In this document: one piece after another, positions 8,897-17,785 of the stretch
Layout of the letters: each line of letters begins with the position of its first letter
How positions within the stretch are numbered: position 1 is the stretch's first letter
Assembly: GCA_021404685.1 (NCBI GenBank)
Contig: QWHC01000017.1
Coordinates: forward strand, 26,642 to 90,641
Direction of reading: 5' to 3'
Origin: Chloroflexi bacterium CFX4
GTDB lineage: Bacteria; Chloroflexota; Anaerolineae; Aggregatilineales; UBA2796
DNA length: 64,000 bases
Notes under the pieces: generated by a model
Told to the model about the DNA's origin: nothing
Database searches by the model: none
The model's input: only the letters and a program-made list of their open reading frames with translations
Made by a program: the position numbers and the translations under genes

Positions 8897-8995
8897 AGCC
8901 GCTACCTTTTGTTAAATGTAGTGAAGAGTGCTAAGTCTAATGGCGAGTCTGCCAATATGCTAGTAGATGGCTTGGGAGAGGGAATTTTTACGCAC

Positions 8996-9487
8996 ATGAA
9001 CTATGAAAATGCGCCGCAAGCACGCCGTGAGCCATTGCCTTTTGGCAGGCTTGCGCCAGATTTCCGCCTAGAAAGCGCTGAGGGCAGCCCTTTTACACGA
9101 GAGCAGTTCCGCGGCAGGCATGGGCTTGTCGTGCTGTTTATCCAGCCGCGCCAGCCCGCCACCGAGCCGCTGCTGAAGGCGCTTGGGCAAGATTGGGCAG
9201 AATATGTGGAGATCAACACGCGCATCCTGGCAATTGCCGACTTGCCGCTTACCGATCTTGCGCCGCTGGCGGCAGCCCTTAGCCTGCCCTTTCCGCTGCT
9301 GGCAGATGCCGATAACCGCGTTTGGCAAGCCTACACGGGCGAAACACAACGCGGCGCAGCACTCTTTGTCTTGGATACCTACGGCGCGACCAGCGCACAG
9401 CGCCTTGTGCTGGAGACGGCTGACCTACCCGACGCGGCAGAGATTCTTGAACTGGCGCGCTATACACAGTACCGATGCAGCGTGTGA
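8996..9487 (+). CDS. Peroxiredoxin/thioredoxin-fold protein lacking the catalytic cysteine
   Basis: The 163-residue protein has the AhpC/TSA layout: GRLAPDFRLESAEGSPF, then a strand (LVVLFIQPRQPATEPLLKAL) where the peroxidatic PxxxTxxC motif is expected, then FPLLADADNRVWQAY, which matches the family's later strand and helix. The motif is PRQPATEP, so the catalytic Cys is absent; the only Cys is near the C-terminus. It is therefore unlikely to be a normal peroxidase and may be a redox-dead binding or sensor relative. An in-frame extension to 8873 exists, but the ATG at 8996 fits the family N-terminus, with GGAGAGGG upstream. Confidence 0.65.
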   Translation: MNYENAPQARREPLPFGRLAPDFRLESAEGSPFTREQFRGRHGLVVLFIQPRQPATEPLLKALGQDWAEYVEINTRILAIADLPLTDLAPLAAALSLPFPLLADADNRVWQAYTGETQRGAALFVLDTYGATSAQRLVLETADLPDAAEILELARYTQYRCSV

Positions 9488-9488
9488 G

Positions 9489-10202
9489 TTAGATTGAATC
9501 GGAATCATCTGGCACAACCAACGCCTTGCGCGCTACCTGCACGCTGATGGTGCGTGGTTCGGCGGCGCGGCTGCCGATCCGCACCTGGAGCGTATCGTTG
9601 AGCGGCGCACGGTCTGCCAGCACAACCAGCACGCCCGGCACCAAGCCCAGTTCAGAGAGGTAGCGCAGCACTTCGGGCGATTGATCGAGGATGCGGCTGA
9701 CGGTGCCGCGCTGTGCAATGGCGAGATCAGCCAGCAGCACCAACTCTGGCAGCGTAACGGTGCCATCCAGTGCTGGGATCGGATCGCCGTGCGGATCAAG
9801 TTCAGGGTGCCCAAGTGCATCGGCGATGCGTGCCTCTAGGCGTTCGGAAATGTGGTGTTCCAACCGATCCGCCTCATCATGCACTTCGTCCCACGCAAAG
9901 CCGAGTTTTTGGGTGAGGTACAATTCTAACAAGCGGTGATGGCGAATGATCTCTAGGGCAATCTTCTGCCCTTCATCGGTCAGGCGCACGCCGCGATAGG
10001 GCGCGTGGGTAAGCAGCGGTGGAATGTTTTCGCTGCCGCTCAGGCGCTTGATCATATCCGTAGCAGAAGGCGCGGCAATATTCAGCGCACGCGCCAAGAG
10101 CATAGTTGGCACAGGGTCAACCTGCTGCTGGATCAGGTAGACCTGCTTCAAAAAGTCTTCAACCGCCGGCGTGCGCCACTCGCCACGTAATGTATCGGAC
10201 AT
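9489..10202 (-). CDS. DtxR/MntR-family metal-dependent transcriptional repressor
   Basis: The 237-residue protein starts with a winged helix (VEDFLKQVYLIQQ, then LNIAAPSATDMIKRLS). The metal-binding and dimerisation helix follows (DEVHDEADRLEHHISERLE) with the characteristic LGHPELDPHGDPIP. The C-terminus is an SH3/FeoA-like domain (SELGLVPGVLVVLADRAP). Members repress metal uptake genes when Fe(II) or Mn(II) is bound. The position of the DtxR ligand Cys102 is Asp here, a possible Mn-type preference. The ATG at 10202 begins at the conserved part. It converges with the peroxiredoxin-like gene, one base apart; no metal transporter is adjacent. Confidence 0.88.
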   Translation of the reverse strand: MSDTLRGEWRTPAVEDFLKQVYLIQQQVDPVPTMLLARALNIAAPSATDMIKRLSGSENIPPLLTHAPYRGVRLTDEGQKIALEIIRHHRLLELYLTQKLGFAWDEVHDEADRLEHHISERLEARIADALGHPELDPHGDPIPALDGTVTLPELVLLADLAIAQRGTVSRILDQSPEVLRYLSELGLVPGVLVVLADRAPLNDTLQVRIGSRAAEPRTISVQVARKALVVPDDSDSI

Positions 10203-10273
10203 GCTACTGTCAAGCCCTCCACTTTCTGCCCTAAGTGTACCACGTGCGCGCAGGCGGCCAGCCAAGCGGTTGC

Positions 10274-11374
10274 CTAGCGCTCCTCAACGTAAGCCGGCAC
10301 ATCCAGTTCGTGGGCAAGCCAGCCGCCAATGTGATGTGCGGGCGAATCGAGTTCGCCAAAGTGCAGCGGGCGCTTCTCGGCAAAGCTGAGCGCATTTAGG
10401 GCGCGCCCTTCCACCTCGTGAATGTGCGCCAATTCAATGAAGCCGCGCCGCACTGTGTAGATGTGTATCCAGATTTCTGCCCACAGCTTGTAGGTTGCCA
10501 TATCTTCTTCGCTTGGCTTGCGGCGGCTGACGACATGGCTGATCAGCACATAGTCGGCGCTCTCGTAAGGGAATTGCATCCGCACGCGGCGTCCATCGCG
10601 TGTGGTGAGCCGCACCAACTGCCCGCGCCGATCCAAGATGACAACACGCTCACGCCGCACGGCACGAAACTGCCACAACGCAAGCCCTGCCATCAAAAAC
10701 GCGATGCCTAAGCCAATCAAGGGCAACCATTCCGGGCTGACGCGGGCAAACGGCGTTGTGAGCGCGCCGATAGAGAGCAGGGCAAACAGCGGCGCCAGGA
10801 TGCTGAAGAAGATGGCGCGCAGCAAAAGTCCGCGCCGCCAATCAGGGCTGCGGCTAAGCTGATAGCTGGTGTCCGTCTCGCGGAGCTGCCAATCATCTGC
10901 CAGGATGGGCAACGGCATCAGTGGGAGATCGGCGAGTGTGTCTTCTTCAGGCTCAGCCGTGGGCAGCGGTTGCACATCGGGCGTGGAGGGCGGGATCAGT
11001 TTGAAGGGCTTTTCCCATAGGTTGGCAAGCGCACGGGCAGTCGGCTCAGCGGCGGCGGCGTCATCGGCTTGCCAGCGCGCCAAGCCGCACCAACGGCTGC
11101 CGCGTGATGCGGCGGCTTCCGGCATCAACATCACGCCCAAGTGCCAAGCAGAGTCTTCGGCGGCATAGCCCAACGCCACAATCATCACTTGATCAACAGG
11201 CAGAAAGCCCGTCTCTGGCAAGCGGCGGGATAAGGCAAAGGCAGGCGTGTATGCCATGCCGCCCGGCGCCGCAGAGGCGGCAGGCATTTCCGATTCGCCG
11301 CGCCCGTTATAAAGATACCAGCGCGCAGCGTCATATTGGATGGTCAGGTTATCGGCGGCTGTAACTGTCGGCAT
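10274..11374 (-). CDS. Hypothetical membrane protein with two central TM helices
   Basis: I do not recognise a family. The 366-residue protein has a 185-residue N-terminal soluble region containing an acidic, Pro-rich stretch. A pair of membrane helices follows at about residues 187-232 (AIFFSILAPLFALLSIGAL and LIGLGIAFLMAGLALW). The C-terminal cytoplasmic domain starts with RRERVVILDRRGQLVRLTTR. The pattern of two helices followed by a strand-rich domain recalls PH-like or bacterial signalling membrane proteins, but this is only a resemblance. The gene lies 71 bases upstream of the DtxR-type gene on the same strand and may be co-transcribed. Confidence 0.55.
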   Translation of the reverse strand: MPTVTAADNLTIQYDAARWYLYNGRGESEMPAASAAPGGMAYTPAFALSRRLPETGFLPVDQVMIVALGYAAEDSAWHLGVMLMPEAAASRGSRWCGLARWQADDAAAAEPTARALANLWEKPFKLIPPSTPDVQPLPTAEPEEDTLADLPLMPLPILADDWQLRETDTSYQLSRSPDWRRGLLLRAIFFSILAPLFALLSIGALTTPFARVSPEWLPLIGLGIAFLMAGLALWQFRAVRRERVVILDRRGQLVRLTTRDGRRVRMQFPYESADYVLISHVVSRRKPSEEDMATYKLWAEIWIHIYTVRRGFIELAHIHEVEGRALNALSFAEKRPLHFGELDSPAHHIGGWLAHELDVPAYVEER

Positions 11375-11550
11375 TCATCGAATCTTCCCAAATCAGAGAG
11401 TTGGCGTGTAAGGCAAGGTTGCCTTCACAACTAGCTATGATAGCCGAAAATATGGCGCATGGCGATAGTGGCTAGGGCAGGGGTTGGGAAAATCGGCGGG
11501 TTATGGGTAAACTGAGATGCGCTGCGCCAAAAAAGGGAGGAATCAGCCCT

Positions 11551-12165
11551 ATGGATGTTTCGCTGGCAATGGATCAAATTCTGGAAAATACGTCGCTGCT
11601 CGCCAACGTTGGTGATGCAGAGGCAAACTATCTGATTAACTGGGCAGGGCAAAAACTACCAAGCCTTGTGGCAGAAATCGAAGATGAAGCGCTTGGCTGG
11701 CAGAAGGTCGGCGCATTGATGGATGCGCTGCGCGCCGCCAATACGCTGCTCTCGCGCTACCGCACTGCCTCTGAGGCAACTCTGCTGGAGCTGCTTCAAA
11801 AGTTCCTTATAAGCTACGCAAACACCTTTGGGACAATGGACGCTTCAGCGCACCCAATTGTGCCAGAGCTTGGCGCGATTATGCGCGCTCAGCCTGATAA
11901 TGTGGCAGCACTGCGCGCCTTGTTGGACTTCGCCGAAAACGTGCGCCCGCCTATTCAAGAAGATGAGCCACTGACGCCTGCCCAAATCGAGGCCGTTCAA
12001 AATGTTGAGCAGGCACTCGATATGCTCCGCAGCACCATTGGCAACCTCGCCGAGTCACTGGGCGCCTTCATGCCTACTGATCAGCTTGCCAGCCTGCTAG
12101 ACGACAATTCCGACTCCGAGCCTTCACCGCCCACCAATGAACAAGGAAATTCTGATGAAACGTAA
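11551..12165 (+). CDS. Hypothetical helical protein, 204 aa
   Basis: I do not recognise a family. The protein is almost entirely helical, acidic and soluble, ending in a disordered Ser/Pro/Asp-rich tail. It could be a helical-bundle adaptor. An in-frame extension to 11503 exists, but the ATG at 11551 has a strong AGGGAGG site ten bases upstream, so I prefer it. Its last 11 bases overlap the start of the PLD lipoprotein gene, so the two are translationally coupled. Confidence 0.6.
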   Translation: MDVSLAMDQILENTSLLANVGDAEANYLINWAGQKLPSLVAEIEDEALGWQKVGALMDALRAANTLLSRYRTASEATLLELLQKFLISYANTFGTMDASAHPIVPELGAIMRAQPDNVAALRALLDFAENVRPPIQEDEPLTPAQIEAVQNVEQALDMLRSTIGNLAESLGAFMPTDQLASLLDDNSDSEPSPPTNEQGNSDET

Positions 12166-13513
12166 CGTTCGTTTTGCCGTCCCACGCGCCGCCGCACTGC
12201 TCACCCTGATCGCCTTCGCGCTGATCATGGGTGCCTGCGGCGGCGCCGTTGTCTCACAGCCGACTACCGCGCCCGCCACACGCCCACCTGCGACCACAAT
12301 TCCGCCAACAGCGGTTGCCGGCGGTTCGTTGCCGCTGGATGCTGGGAATGTGCTGCCATGGCTCTCAGTCTATTTCACCAACCCTGATCCGCCTGATCAG
12401 GTCAACAACGGTGTGGATCGGCAAATTGTGCCGCTGATTAACGCAGCGCGCCGCCGTATTGATGCTGCCTTCTTCGATTTTAATTTACCCAATATCGTGA
12501 ACGCGCTGATCAACGCACATCGGCGCGGTGTGGAAGTGCGCCTTGTGCTGGACGTGCAGAACGGCTCGCAAAATGTGCTGGCAGCCCGCGGACGCGATGC
12601 CTTCGATGCCCTCGCCGCGCTTAAGAACGCCAACCTCTCATTTGTGGACGGCGGACGCTCCAGCGGACTGATGCACGAAAAGCTGCTAATCATTGATGGC
12701 ACAGTGCTGTTTACTGGCTCGTGGAACGCCTCGTGGAACGATACACTTCGCAACAACAACAACATCTTGCGGATCACCAACCAACGCCTGATCGCCAACT
12801 ATCAGCGCGTGTTCAATAACATGTATGAGTCGCAGTTGTTTGGCAGGCGCAGACCTGAAGGCGCGCAAACACAGCGCATGACCATTGACGGTGTGGTAGT
12901 GGAGAACTATTTTGCGCCGCCCGATGGCGTGATGGCAAGGATTGTAGCAGAGGTGAAGACAGCACGCCGTTCAGTGCGCTTTATGACCTTTACTTTCACA
13001 CACCCTGATCTCTCGGCGGCGCTCTTGGAGCGCAAAGCGGCGGGCATCACGGTTGAAGGTGTCATTGAAAATCGTGGTGCTTCACAAGGCGCATATCCAA
13101 CTCTCTTTTGCAATGGCGCACGAGTGCGCGTGGACGGCAACACCTACACCATGCACCACAAGGTGTTTATCGTTGATGACAACACGGTGATCACTGGTTC
13201 GTTCAACCACACACGCGCTGCCGATACAATCAATGACGAGAGCATCTTGATCATCCGCAGTCCGCAAGTGGCAGCGCTCTATAAACAGGAGTTTGATCGC
13301 GTGTTCAGCATTGGGCGTGAGTCTGCTACCGTGACTTGTGAGGCGGCGGCGGCGGGCGTTACACCAACGCCTGATGAGACCGAATGCCCTGATCTAACCT
13401 TCACCTGCTCGCAGTTTACTTCTTGCGCGCAGGCGATGGCATGCTTACGGGCGGGCAACGAACGCCTTGATCGGGATGGGAACGGCATCCCGTGCGAGTC
13501 GTTGTGTCGGTGA
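12155..13513 (+). CDS. Phospholipase D-like lipoprotein with C-terminal Excalibur domain
   Basis: The 452-residue protein has a signal peptide ending in a lipobox-like MGAC and a Thr/Pro-rich spacer. Two PLD half-domains follow, each with an HKD motif: HEKLLIIDGTVLFTGSWN and HHKVFIVDDNTVITGSFN. Both are intact, so phosphodiesterase activity is expected. The C-terminal 45 residues form a Cys-rich Excalibur-type calcium-binding domain ending DRDGNGIPCESLC. PLD enzymes of this type hydrolyse phospholipids or nucleic acids. An exported, lipid-anchored nuclease or lipase is my inference. The ATG at 12155 follows AAGGAAA. A classic terminator follows the gene. Confidence 0.82.
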   Translation: MKRNVRFAVPRAAALLTLIAFALIMGACGGAVVSQPTTAPATRPPATTIPPTAVAGGSLPLDAGNVLPWLSVYFTNPDPPDQVNNGVDRQIVPLINAARRRIDAAFFDFNLPNIVNALINAHRRGVEVRLVLDVQNGSQNVLAARGRDAFDALAALKNANLSFVDGGRSSGLMHEKLLIIDGTVLFTGSWNASWNDTLRNNNNILRITNQRLIANYQRVFNNMYESQLFGRRRPEGAQTQRMTIDGVVVENYFAPPDGVMARIVAEVKTARRSVRFMTFTFTHPDLSAALLERKAAGITVEGVIENRGASQGAYPTLFCNGARVRVDGNTYTMHHKVFIVDDNTVITGSFNHTRAADTINDESILIIRSPQVAALYKQEFDRVFSIGRESATVTCEAAAAGVTPTPDETECPDLTFTCSQFTSCAQAMACLRAGNERLDRDGNGIPCESLCR

Positions 13514-13521
13514 ATTGCGCG

Positions 13522-13552
13522 TGGGCTGTGTTTGTTGGCACAGCCCATTTTT
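13522..13552 (+). terminator. Rho-independent terminator
   Basis: A 9-bp perfect stem TGGGCTGTG (13522-13530) pairs with CACAGCCCA (13539-13547), followed directly by TTTTT. It lies 8 bases after the PLD lipoprotein stop. Confidence 0.85.
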
Positions 13553-13671
13553 CCCAGACAGAAGTCGTTTATCTGTGGCGTAGGTTCGCGCAAGCGCGCC
13601 ATGCAGACCATTAAAATGCACAAAGTTGATGAAATTGTAACCTTTTTTACACGCACTTAATCAACAAAACT

Positions 13672-13680
13672 TGTTATACT
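13672..13680 (+). promoter_or_regulatory. Extended -10 promoter element of the histidine kinase gene
   Basis: TGTTATACT reads as an extended -10 (TGn plus TATACT, 5 of 6). It lies 54 bases before the chosen ATG at 13735, in an AT-rich gap just after a terminator. No convincing -35 is visible. Confidence 0.45.
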
Positions 13681-13734
13681 GTCCAGCAAGTAACTTTGGC
13701 ATATTTCGTTAATCTTTTTAAGAGAGCCTTTGAA

Positions 13735-15219
13735 ATGGTTACAACACCTGCACCAACACCCACTCAGGGTGAAAACCCAACGGCGTTCGCCGATCAAGTT
13801 CGTGCGGAACGGTTAGCCCTCCTTTGGAAGCTCACAGCGGCGATTGTTTTCCTTGTTTTTTGGGCGCTGTTGGTCATCTCGACTTCAGCGGGCTTGGCAC
13901 GGGTGGGCGATACGCTGATTGCAGGGATCGTCGTCATTGCTGGGTGTTTCCTCACCGCTGCTTTCCTCAACCGCAACCGCTACACCTGGGCAGTTGCGGC
14001 GTATGCCGGCGGCTTATACTTGGCAATTGGCATCTTGCTTTATGCGGAAGGCGTTGGCGTGGCACGCACCGCGCAATCTGGACTTGCCGCGCTGGCACTG
14101 CCATGCGTGGTGTTGGCTGTGACGCTGCTGCTGCCGCTGCGTGAAGCACTGGTTGGCTTGGCGATTGGCATCGCCATTGCCATCATTGCGCCTAATCTGG
14201 GGCAGCCTGCCATTGTGATCAACAGCATCCAAATAGCGTCCATTCTGCTAATGCTATTCACAGTTGGCATTGCGGCACAGTTTGCCAGCGAGATGTACAG
14301 CATCACCGAGTGGTCGCTCCGCAGCTATCAGAAAGAGCGTCAGCTCAAAGATCAGCTTTTCGACACGCAGCAGGAAATCCAACGCAGCTATATGCGGCAG
14401 AAATCTCTCTCTGATGAGCTGCAAAACGCCAACGTTGCTTTAGAAGCGTCCCGTGCGGCAGAGGCAGAGGCGAAAAACTTTCGTGGGCAGTTTCTCGCCA
14501 ACATGAGCCATGAACTCCGCACACCGCTAAACGCTATTATCGGCTTCAGCGAAACCATGCTGAAATATCCTATGATGTACCAGAATGTGGCGCTGCCAGA
14601 GGCATATCGGCACGATATTCAATTGGTCTATAACAGCGGCAAAACACTGCTACAACTGATTAACGATATTCTCGATCTTGCTAAGATTGACGCCGGTCGC
14701 CTTGATGTGCTGATCGAAAATGTGCCATTGGAGCCGATCTTCAATACCGTTAAAGCTACTGCAACCAGCCTGATCGGCAGCAAACCAATCACAGTGGTGT
14801 TGGAACTGCCACCTGAAGGCTTGCCCGAAGTTTCGGGTGATCCGCTCCGCATCCAGCAAGTGATGCTCAACCTGACCAGCAATGCTGTTAAATTCACCCA
14901 ACAAGGCACCATCACCTTTGGTGGGCGCCGCGAAGCAAACGGTGAAGTATGCCTGTGGATTCGGGATACGGGCATTGGCATTGCAGAACAAGACCAAGAG
15001 ACGATCTTTGAGGAGTTTAAGCAAGGTGAGAGCGGCAGACGGCAAGGCAGCGCTGGCTCCGGCTTGGGCTTGGCGATCACACGCCATCTGCTGCGCTTGA
15101 TGAATGGGCGCATCTGGCTGGAAAGTGAACCCGGTAAGGGATCAACTTTCTATTTCACGCTGCCCTTAGCACAGCCTGAAACACAGGCACAGACACCCGA
15201 CCAAGTGAGTACGACGTGA
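13735..15219 (+). CDS. Membrane sensor histidine kinase
   Basis: The 494-residue protein begins with about six membrane helices (residues about 30-185) without an obvious extracellular sensor. A coiled coil follows, then HisKA with the phosphoacceptor His in FLANMSHELRTPLNAIIGF (about residue 259). HATPase_c shows the N box LNLTSNAVKFT, G1 box DTGIGI and G2 box GSGLGLAIT. A TTG at 13696 would add 13 residues, but the ATG at 13735, after AGAGAG, is more likely. A receiver gene begins one base after the stop, so phosphotransfer to it is the natural inference. Confidence 0.9.
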   Translation: MVTTPAPTPTQGENPTAFADQVRAERLALLWKLTAAIVFLVFWALLVISTSAGLARVGDTLIAGIVVIAGCFLTAAFLNRNRYTWAVAAYAGGLYLAIGILLYAEGVGVARTAQSGLAALALPCVVLAVTLLLPLREALVGLAIGIAIAIIAPNLGQPAIVINSIQIASILLMLFTVGIAAQFASEMYSITEWSLRSYQKERQLKDQLFDTQQEIQRSYMRQKSLSDELQNANVALEASRAAEAEAKNFRGQFLANMSHELRTPLNAIIGFSETMLKYPMMYQNVALPEAYRHDIQLVYNSGKTLLQLINDILDLAKIDAGRLDVLIENVPLEPIFNTVKATATSLIGSKPITVVLELPPEGLPEVSGDPLRIQQVMLNLTSNAVKFTQQGTITFGGRREANGEVCLWIRDTGIGIAEQDQETIFEEFKQGESGRRQGSAGSGLGLAITRHLLRLMNGRIWLESEPGKGSTFYFTLPLAQPETQAQTPDQVSTT

Positions 15220-15220
15220 C

Positions 15221-15577
15221 ATGCGAATTGCTTACCTTGAAGATAATGCGGTGAATGTGTCGCTTGTAGAGCGTATTGTGAGCATGACACCGCATACGTT
15301 GAGCATTTATAACGACGGTGATGAGGCTTGCCCGCATATTCTGGCTGGCGCCTTCGACCTGATCTTCATGGATATTGAGCTGGCGGGTAGCCTAAGCGGT
15401 GTTGAGTTGGTGCGCCGTGTGCGTGCAGCGGGAATGGATGTGCCAATTGTGGCGCTGACTGCCTACGCCATGGTTGGTGATCGGGAGCGCTGCCTTGCCG
15501 CTGGCTGCACCGATTACCTTTCCAAGCCGTTTGGTGTTGAGGCTTTTTTGGAGATGTTGACTAAACATGGCACCTAA
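15221..15577 (+). CDS. Single-domain response regulator
   Basis: This 118-residue stand-alone receiver has acidic residues Glu7/Asp8, phosphoacceptor Asp51 (LIFMDIELAG), Thr80 (ALTAYAM) and Lys102 (LSKPFG). It has no output domain, like CheY/DivK-type proteins that relay phosphate or act by protein contact. It starts one base after the histidine kinase stop, so it should be the cognate partner. A second receiver gene follows after 58 bases. Confidence 0.88.
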   Translation: MRIAYLEDNAVNVSLVERIVSMTPHTLSIYNDGDEACPHILAGAFDLIFMDIELAGSLSGVELVRRVRAAGMDVPIVALTAYAMVGDRERCLAAGCTDYLSKPFGVEAFLEMLTKHGT

Positions 15578-15635
15578 ACAAATTTCCATCCATGGCAAAC
15601 CTTAGAATGCCTAGAGACTATAGGGATTAGACATT

Positions 15636-16085
15636 GTGACAGCCAAACACGCCATCGTAGCCGATGATGAACTTGCAAACCGTGAATTTATGGTGCGTTT
15701 GATGCAAATGGCAGGCTTTGAAGTGCATGGTGCTGAAACCGGCGCACAGGCATTAGCCTTCGCAGAATCCGTACAACCACTCACGCTTGCCCTAATTGAC
15801 CACCAACTGCCTGATGCACGCGGCGTCGAAATTATCCCAAAACTGCGCGCCGCACATCCGCAGGCACTCTTGATCATGGCAACCATGCACGATCACCGTG
15901 AGCTGATTGATGAGGCGTTTGGCATTGGCATTGATATTTTCCTCGTCAAGCCGCATGGTTTCATGGAATTGTTCCGCCGCGTGCAAGAGGCGGAAGGTAA
16001 CTATGAGAGTTTGCGCCAAATGGTGATGGATCAGTACGGTCCGCGCCCCTACCGCGGTGTGGCAAAACGCCCAACCACGCCTTAG
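15636..16085 (+). CDS. Response regulator receiver protein with short C-terminal tail
   Basis: The 149-residue receiver has Asp10/Asp11, Asp55 (LALIDHQLPD) and Lys105 (IFLVKPHGF). The last 35 residues are polar and carry no recognised output domain. The start is a GTG (15636) preceded by TAGGGA; no ATG is available near the conserved N-terminus. Together with the histidine kinase and the first receiver it could form a branched or competing relay. Its stop overlaps by four bases the stop of the convergent AAA ATPase gene. Confidence 0.82.
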   Translation: MTAKHAIVADDELANREFMVRLMQMAGFEVHGAETGAQALAFAESVQPLTLALIDHQLPDARGVEIIPKLRAAHPQALLIMATMHDHRELIDEAFGIGIDIFLVKPHGFMELFRRVQEAEGNYESLRQMVMDQYGPRPYRGVAKRPTTP

Positions 16086-17005
16086 CCCGCCCCAAAGCCG
16101 CGCCCGATCTCTGCTTTGGCGCGGCGCACCTGCGCGATGGCTGCCGTAAAATCGTCCAACGTTACGGTAGCCGCCTCACGCGCCGCCGCATCAGATGCCG
16201 CCAAAATCACACTATTCAAAATATCACCACCGCTTAGCCCTTCGCTAAGGGCTGCCAATGCTTCCGCCGTCACCTCTGCGCTGCGTGGCAGCGCCTTGGG
16301 TAGGTGATACTGCCACAGCCGAATAAGCGCCGCCTGATCGGGCAAGGTGAACTGCACATGCGCCAGAATGCGCCGCACAAAAGCAGGATCATAGTTGCGG
16401 GCGAGGTTCGTCGCAAACAACACCACCCCTTCAAACGAATCAAGTTGCAGCAGCAGCGTTGAGCGCGAGATGTTCACGCCGTAATCCGCCGCTTGTGTGA
16501 TGTTGGTGACGCGCTGGCTCAGCACGGAGTCCGCTTCGTCAAAGAACAGGACGGCGCTGTGTGCGCGTGCTGCATCAAACGCAGCGGCGATGTTCTTCGG
16601 TGTATCGCCCACATAGCGCGACTCAAGCTGAGCATAGTCCACACGGATAATGTGTTTATCGAGGTGCGCGGCGATTGCCTCTGCGGCAAAGCTCTTGCCC
16701 GTCCCCGGCGCGCCATACAGATTGATCGCCACACCGCGCCCTTCAGGGTGAATTTCCGAGAGTCCCCACGCATGGTAGAGCTTTTCGTGATGCTGAATTT
16801 TGGCAAGCGCCACGCGCAAACCGCGCTCTGTCTCGGCGCTCAGCACCAAATCGGCAAGGCGGCGGCGCGGCAATTCGGGCGTGAACAACGTCATGCGCTC
16901 TGAAATATCCTCAGCCGTGCGCTCTGCCTGTGTGGGTGGTTGGGATGGGTCACTTTGTCCGCTGCGGCTATTCCGCCCGTCGGACGACCACGCGATAGGT
17001 GACAT
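16082..17005 (-). CDS. AAA+ ATPase of a small membrane-protein operon
   Basis: The 307-residue protein has a polar N-terminus, then a single AAA+ module: Walker A GAPGTGKS (98-105), Walker B AVLFFDEADS (151-160), a sensor-1 Asn in LFATN and paired arginines after YDPAFV that could be the finger. It is closest in look to FtsH/Cdc48-type AAA domains but lacks any protease domain. The ATG at 17005 overlaps the upstream gene by 38 bases; the next in-frame start is at 16894. It is the last gene of a run of five genes with four small membrane proteins, suggesting an ATP-driven chaperone or remodelling unit at the membrane (inference). Confidence 0.8.
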   Translation of the reverse strand: MSPIAWSSDGRNSRSGQSDPSQPPTQAERTAEDISERMTLFTPELPRRRLADLVLSAETERGLRVALAKIQHHEKLYHAWGLSEIHPEGRGVAINLYGAPGTGKSFAAEAIAAHLDKHIIRVDYAQLESRYVGDTPKNIAAAFDAARAHSAVLFFDEADSVLSQRVTNITQAADYGVNISRSTLLLQLDSFEGVVLFATNLARNYDPAFVRRILAHVQFTLPDQAALIRLWQYHLPKALPRSAEVTAEALAALSEGLSGGDILNSVILAASDAAAREAATVTLDDFTAAIAQVRRAKAEIGRGFGAG

Positions 17006-17372
17006 TCGGTTTAGGTTTCTCCACCAATTTCATCGAACCAAGCGAGAGTTCATATTCCAGTGTTTCGCCGCGCTCTAGGCGCGTCCGCAGTTCAGTAGGC
17101 AGATCGGCAGGTGCGATCTCGCGCATTTCCTCCACCAAATGCGGCGTATCCACCTGTTCGTTGCGGAACACGGCACGCGCCGTCAGCACGAAGGCGCGCC
17201 GTCCATTGACCACGACGCGATCCAGGTAGACCAATGCCGATTGCAGCGCATCCGCCAGCACGCCAAGCCGTGCCTGTGCGCGGTGCAGCAGATCAGCAAG
17301 CCAGTTCTGCACCGCCGACCAAAAGAGCAGCGTGCCGACCAATGCCAAGCCAACGGTGAGCAGCGGTAACAT
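16968..17372 (-). CDS. Single-pass membrane protein, paralogue family of this operon
   Basis: This 134-residue protein has an N-terminal membrane helix (residues 2-20), a helical middle and a strand-rich C-terminal domain (LPTELRTRLERGETLEYELSL). The same architecture and a similar C-terminal pattern (…LPxxxRxxxxRxExxx…) occur in the products at 17786 and 18301, so I think the three are diverged paralogues. No named family is recognised. It overlaps the AAA ATPase gene and follows the 2TM protein gene by three bases. Confidence 0.65.
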   Translation of the reverse strand: MLPLLTVGLALVGTLLFWSAVQNWLADLLHRAQARLGVLADALQSALVYLDRVVVNGRRAFVLTARAVFRNEQVDTPHLVEEMREIAPADLPTELRTRLERGETLEYELSLGSMKLVEKPKPNVTYRVVVRRAE

Positions 17373-17375
17373 GCC

Positions 17376-17774
17376 TTAATGCCTTTCGCGCCGCTTTGGT
17401 TGCGCCGCCTCATCTTCAATATCGGTAAGTTCGTCCAGCGGCACAAGTTCGCCATCGTCACCCAGCCCAACCAGATTATGTTTACGCTTGGCGACTACGC
17501 CGCTTTTGCGAAGTTCGCGCTGCACCATGCGATCCACGGCGCGCTGCCAGAGATCAAGGGCGAAGATGCCATGCCCAACCATCGCGCCAAACCATACGAC
17601 CAGCATGATCTGAAATCGATCATAACTTGCCTGTGTTAGCCCTGCTGCGCTGCTCCAACCATTAAAATAGGCGCACGCCACAATAAAAAAGGCGAGGTGC
17701 AGCCAAAAGAGCGCACGTTTCCGCAAGTGCTGCACCACACGCCGACGGACAGCCTCATAACTTACTTCACCCAT
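17376..17774 (-). CDS. 2TM-domain membrane protein
   Basis: This 132-residue protein carries the small 2TM module: HLRKRALFWLHLAFFIVACAY, then a loop, then IMLVVWFGAMVGHGIFALDLW. It resembles the 2TM domain often fused to LytTR or histidine kinases (family knowledge), here standing alone with an acidic, basic-ended tail. The ATG at 17774 is preceded by AAAGGAAC. It lies in the middle of the five-gene run with the AAA ATPase. Confidence 0.7.
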   Translation of the reverse strand: MGEVSYEAVRRRVVQHLRKRALFWLHLAFFIVACAYFNGWSSAAGLTQASYDRFQIMLVVWFGAMVGHGIFALDLWQRAVDRMVQRELRKSGVVAKRKHNLVGLGDDGELVPLDELTDIEDEAAQPKRRERH

Positions 17775-17785
17775 ACAAGTTCCTT

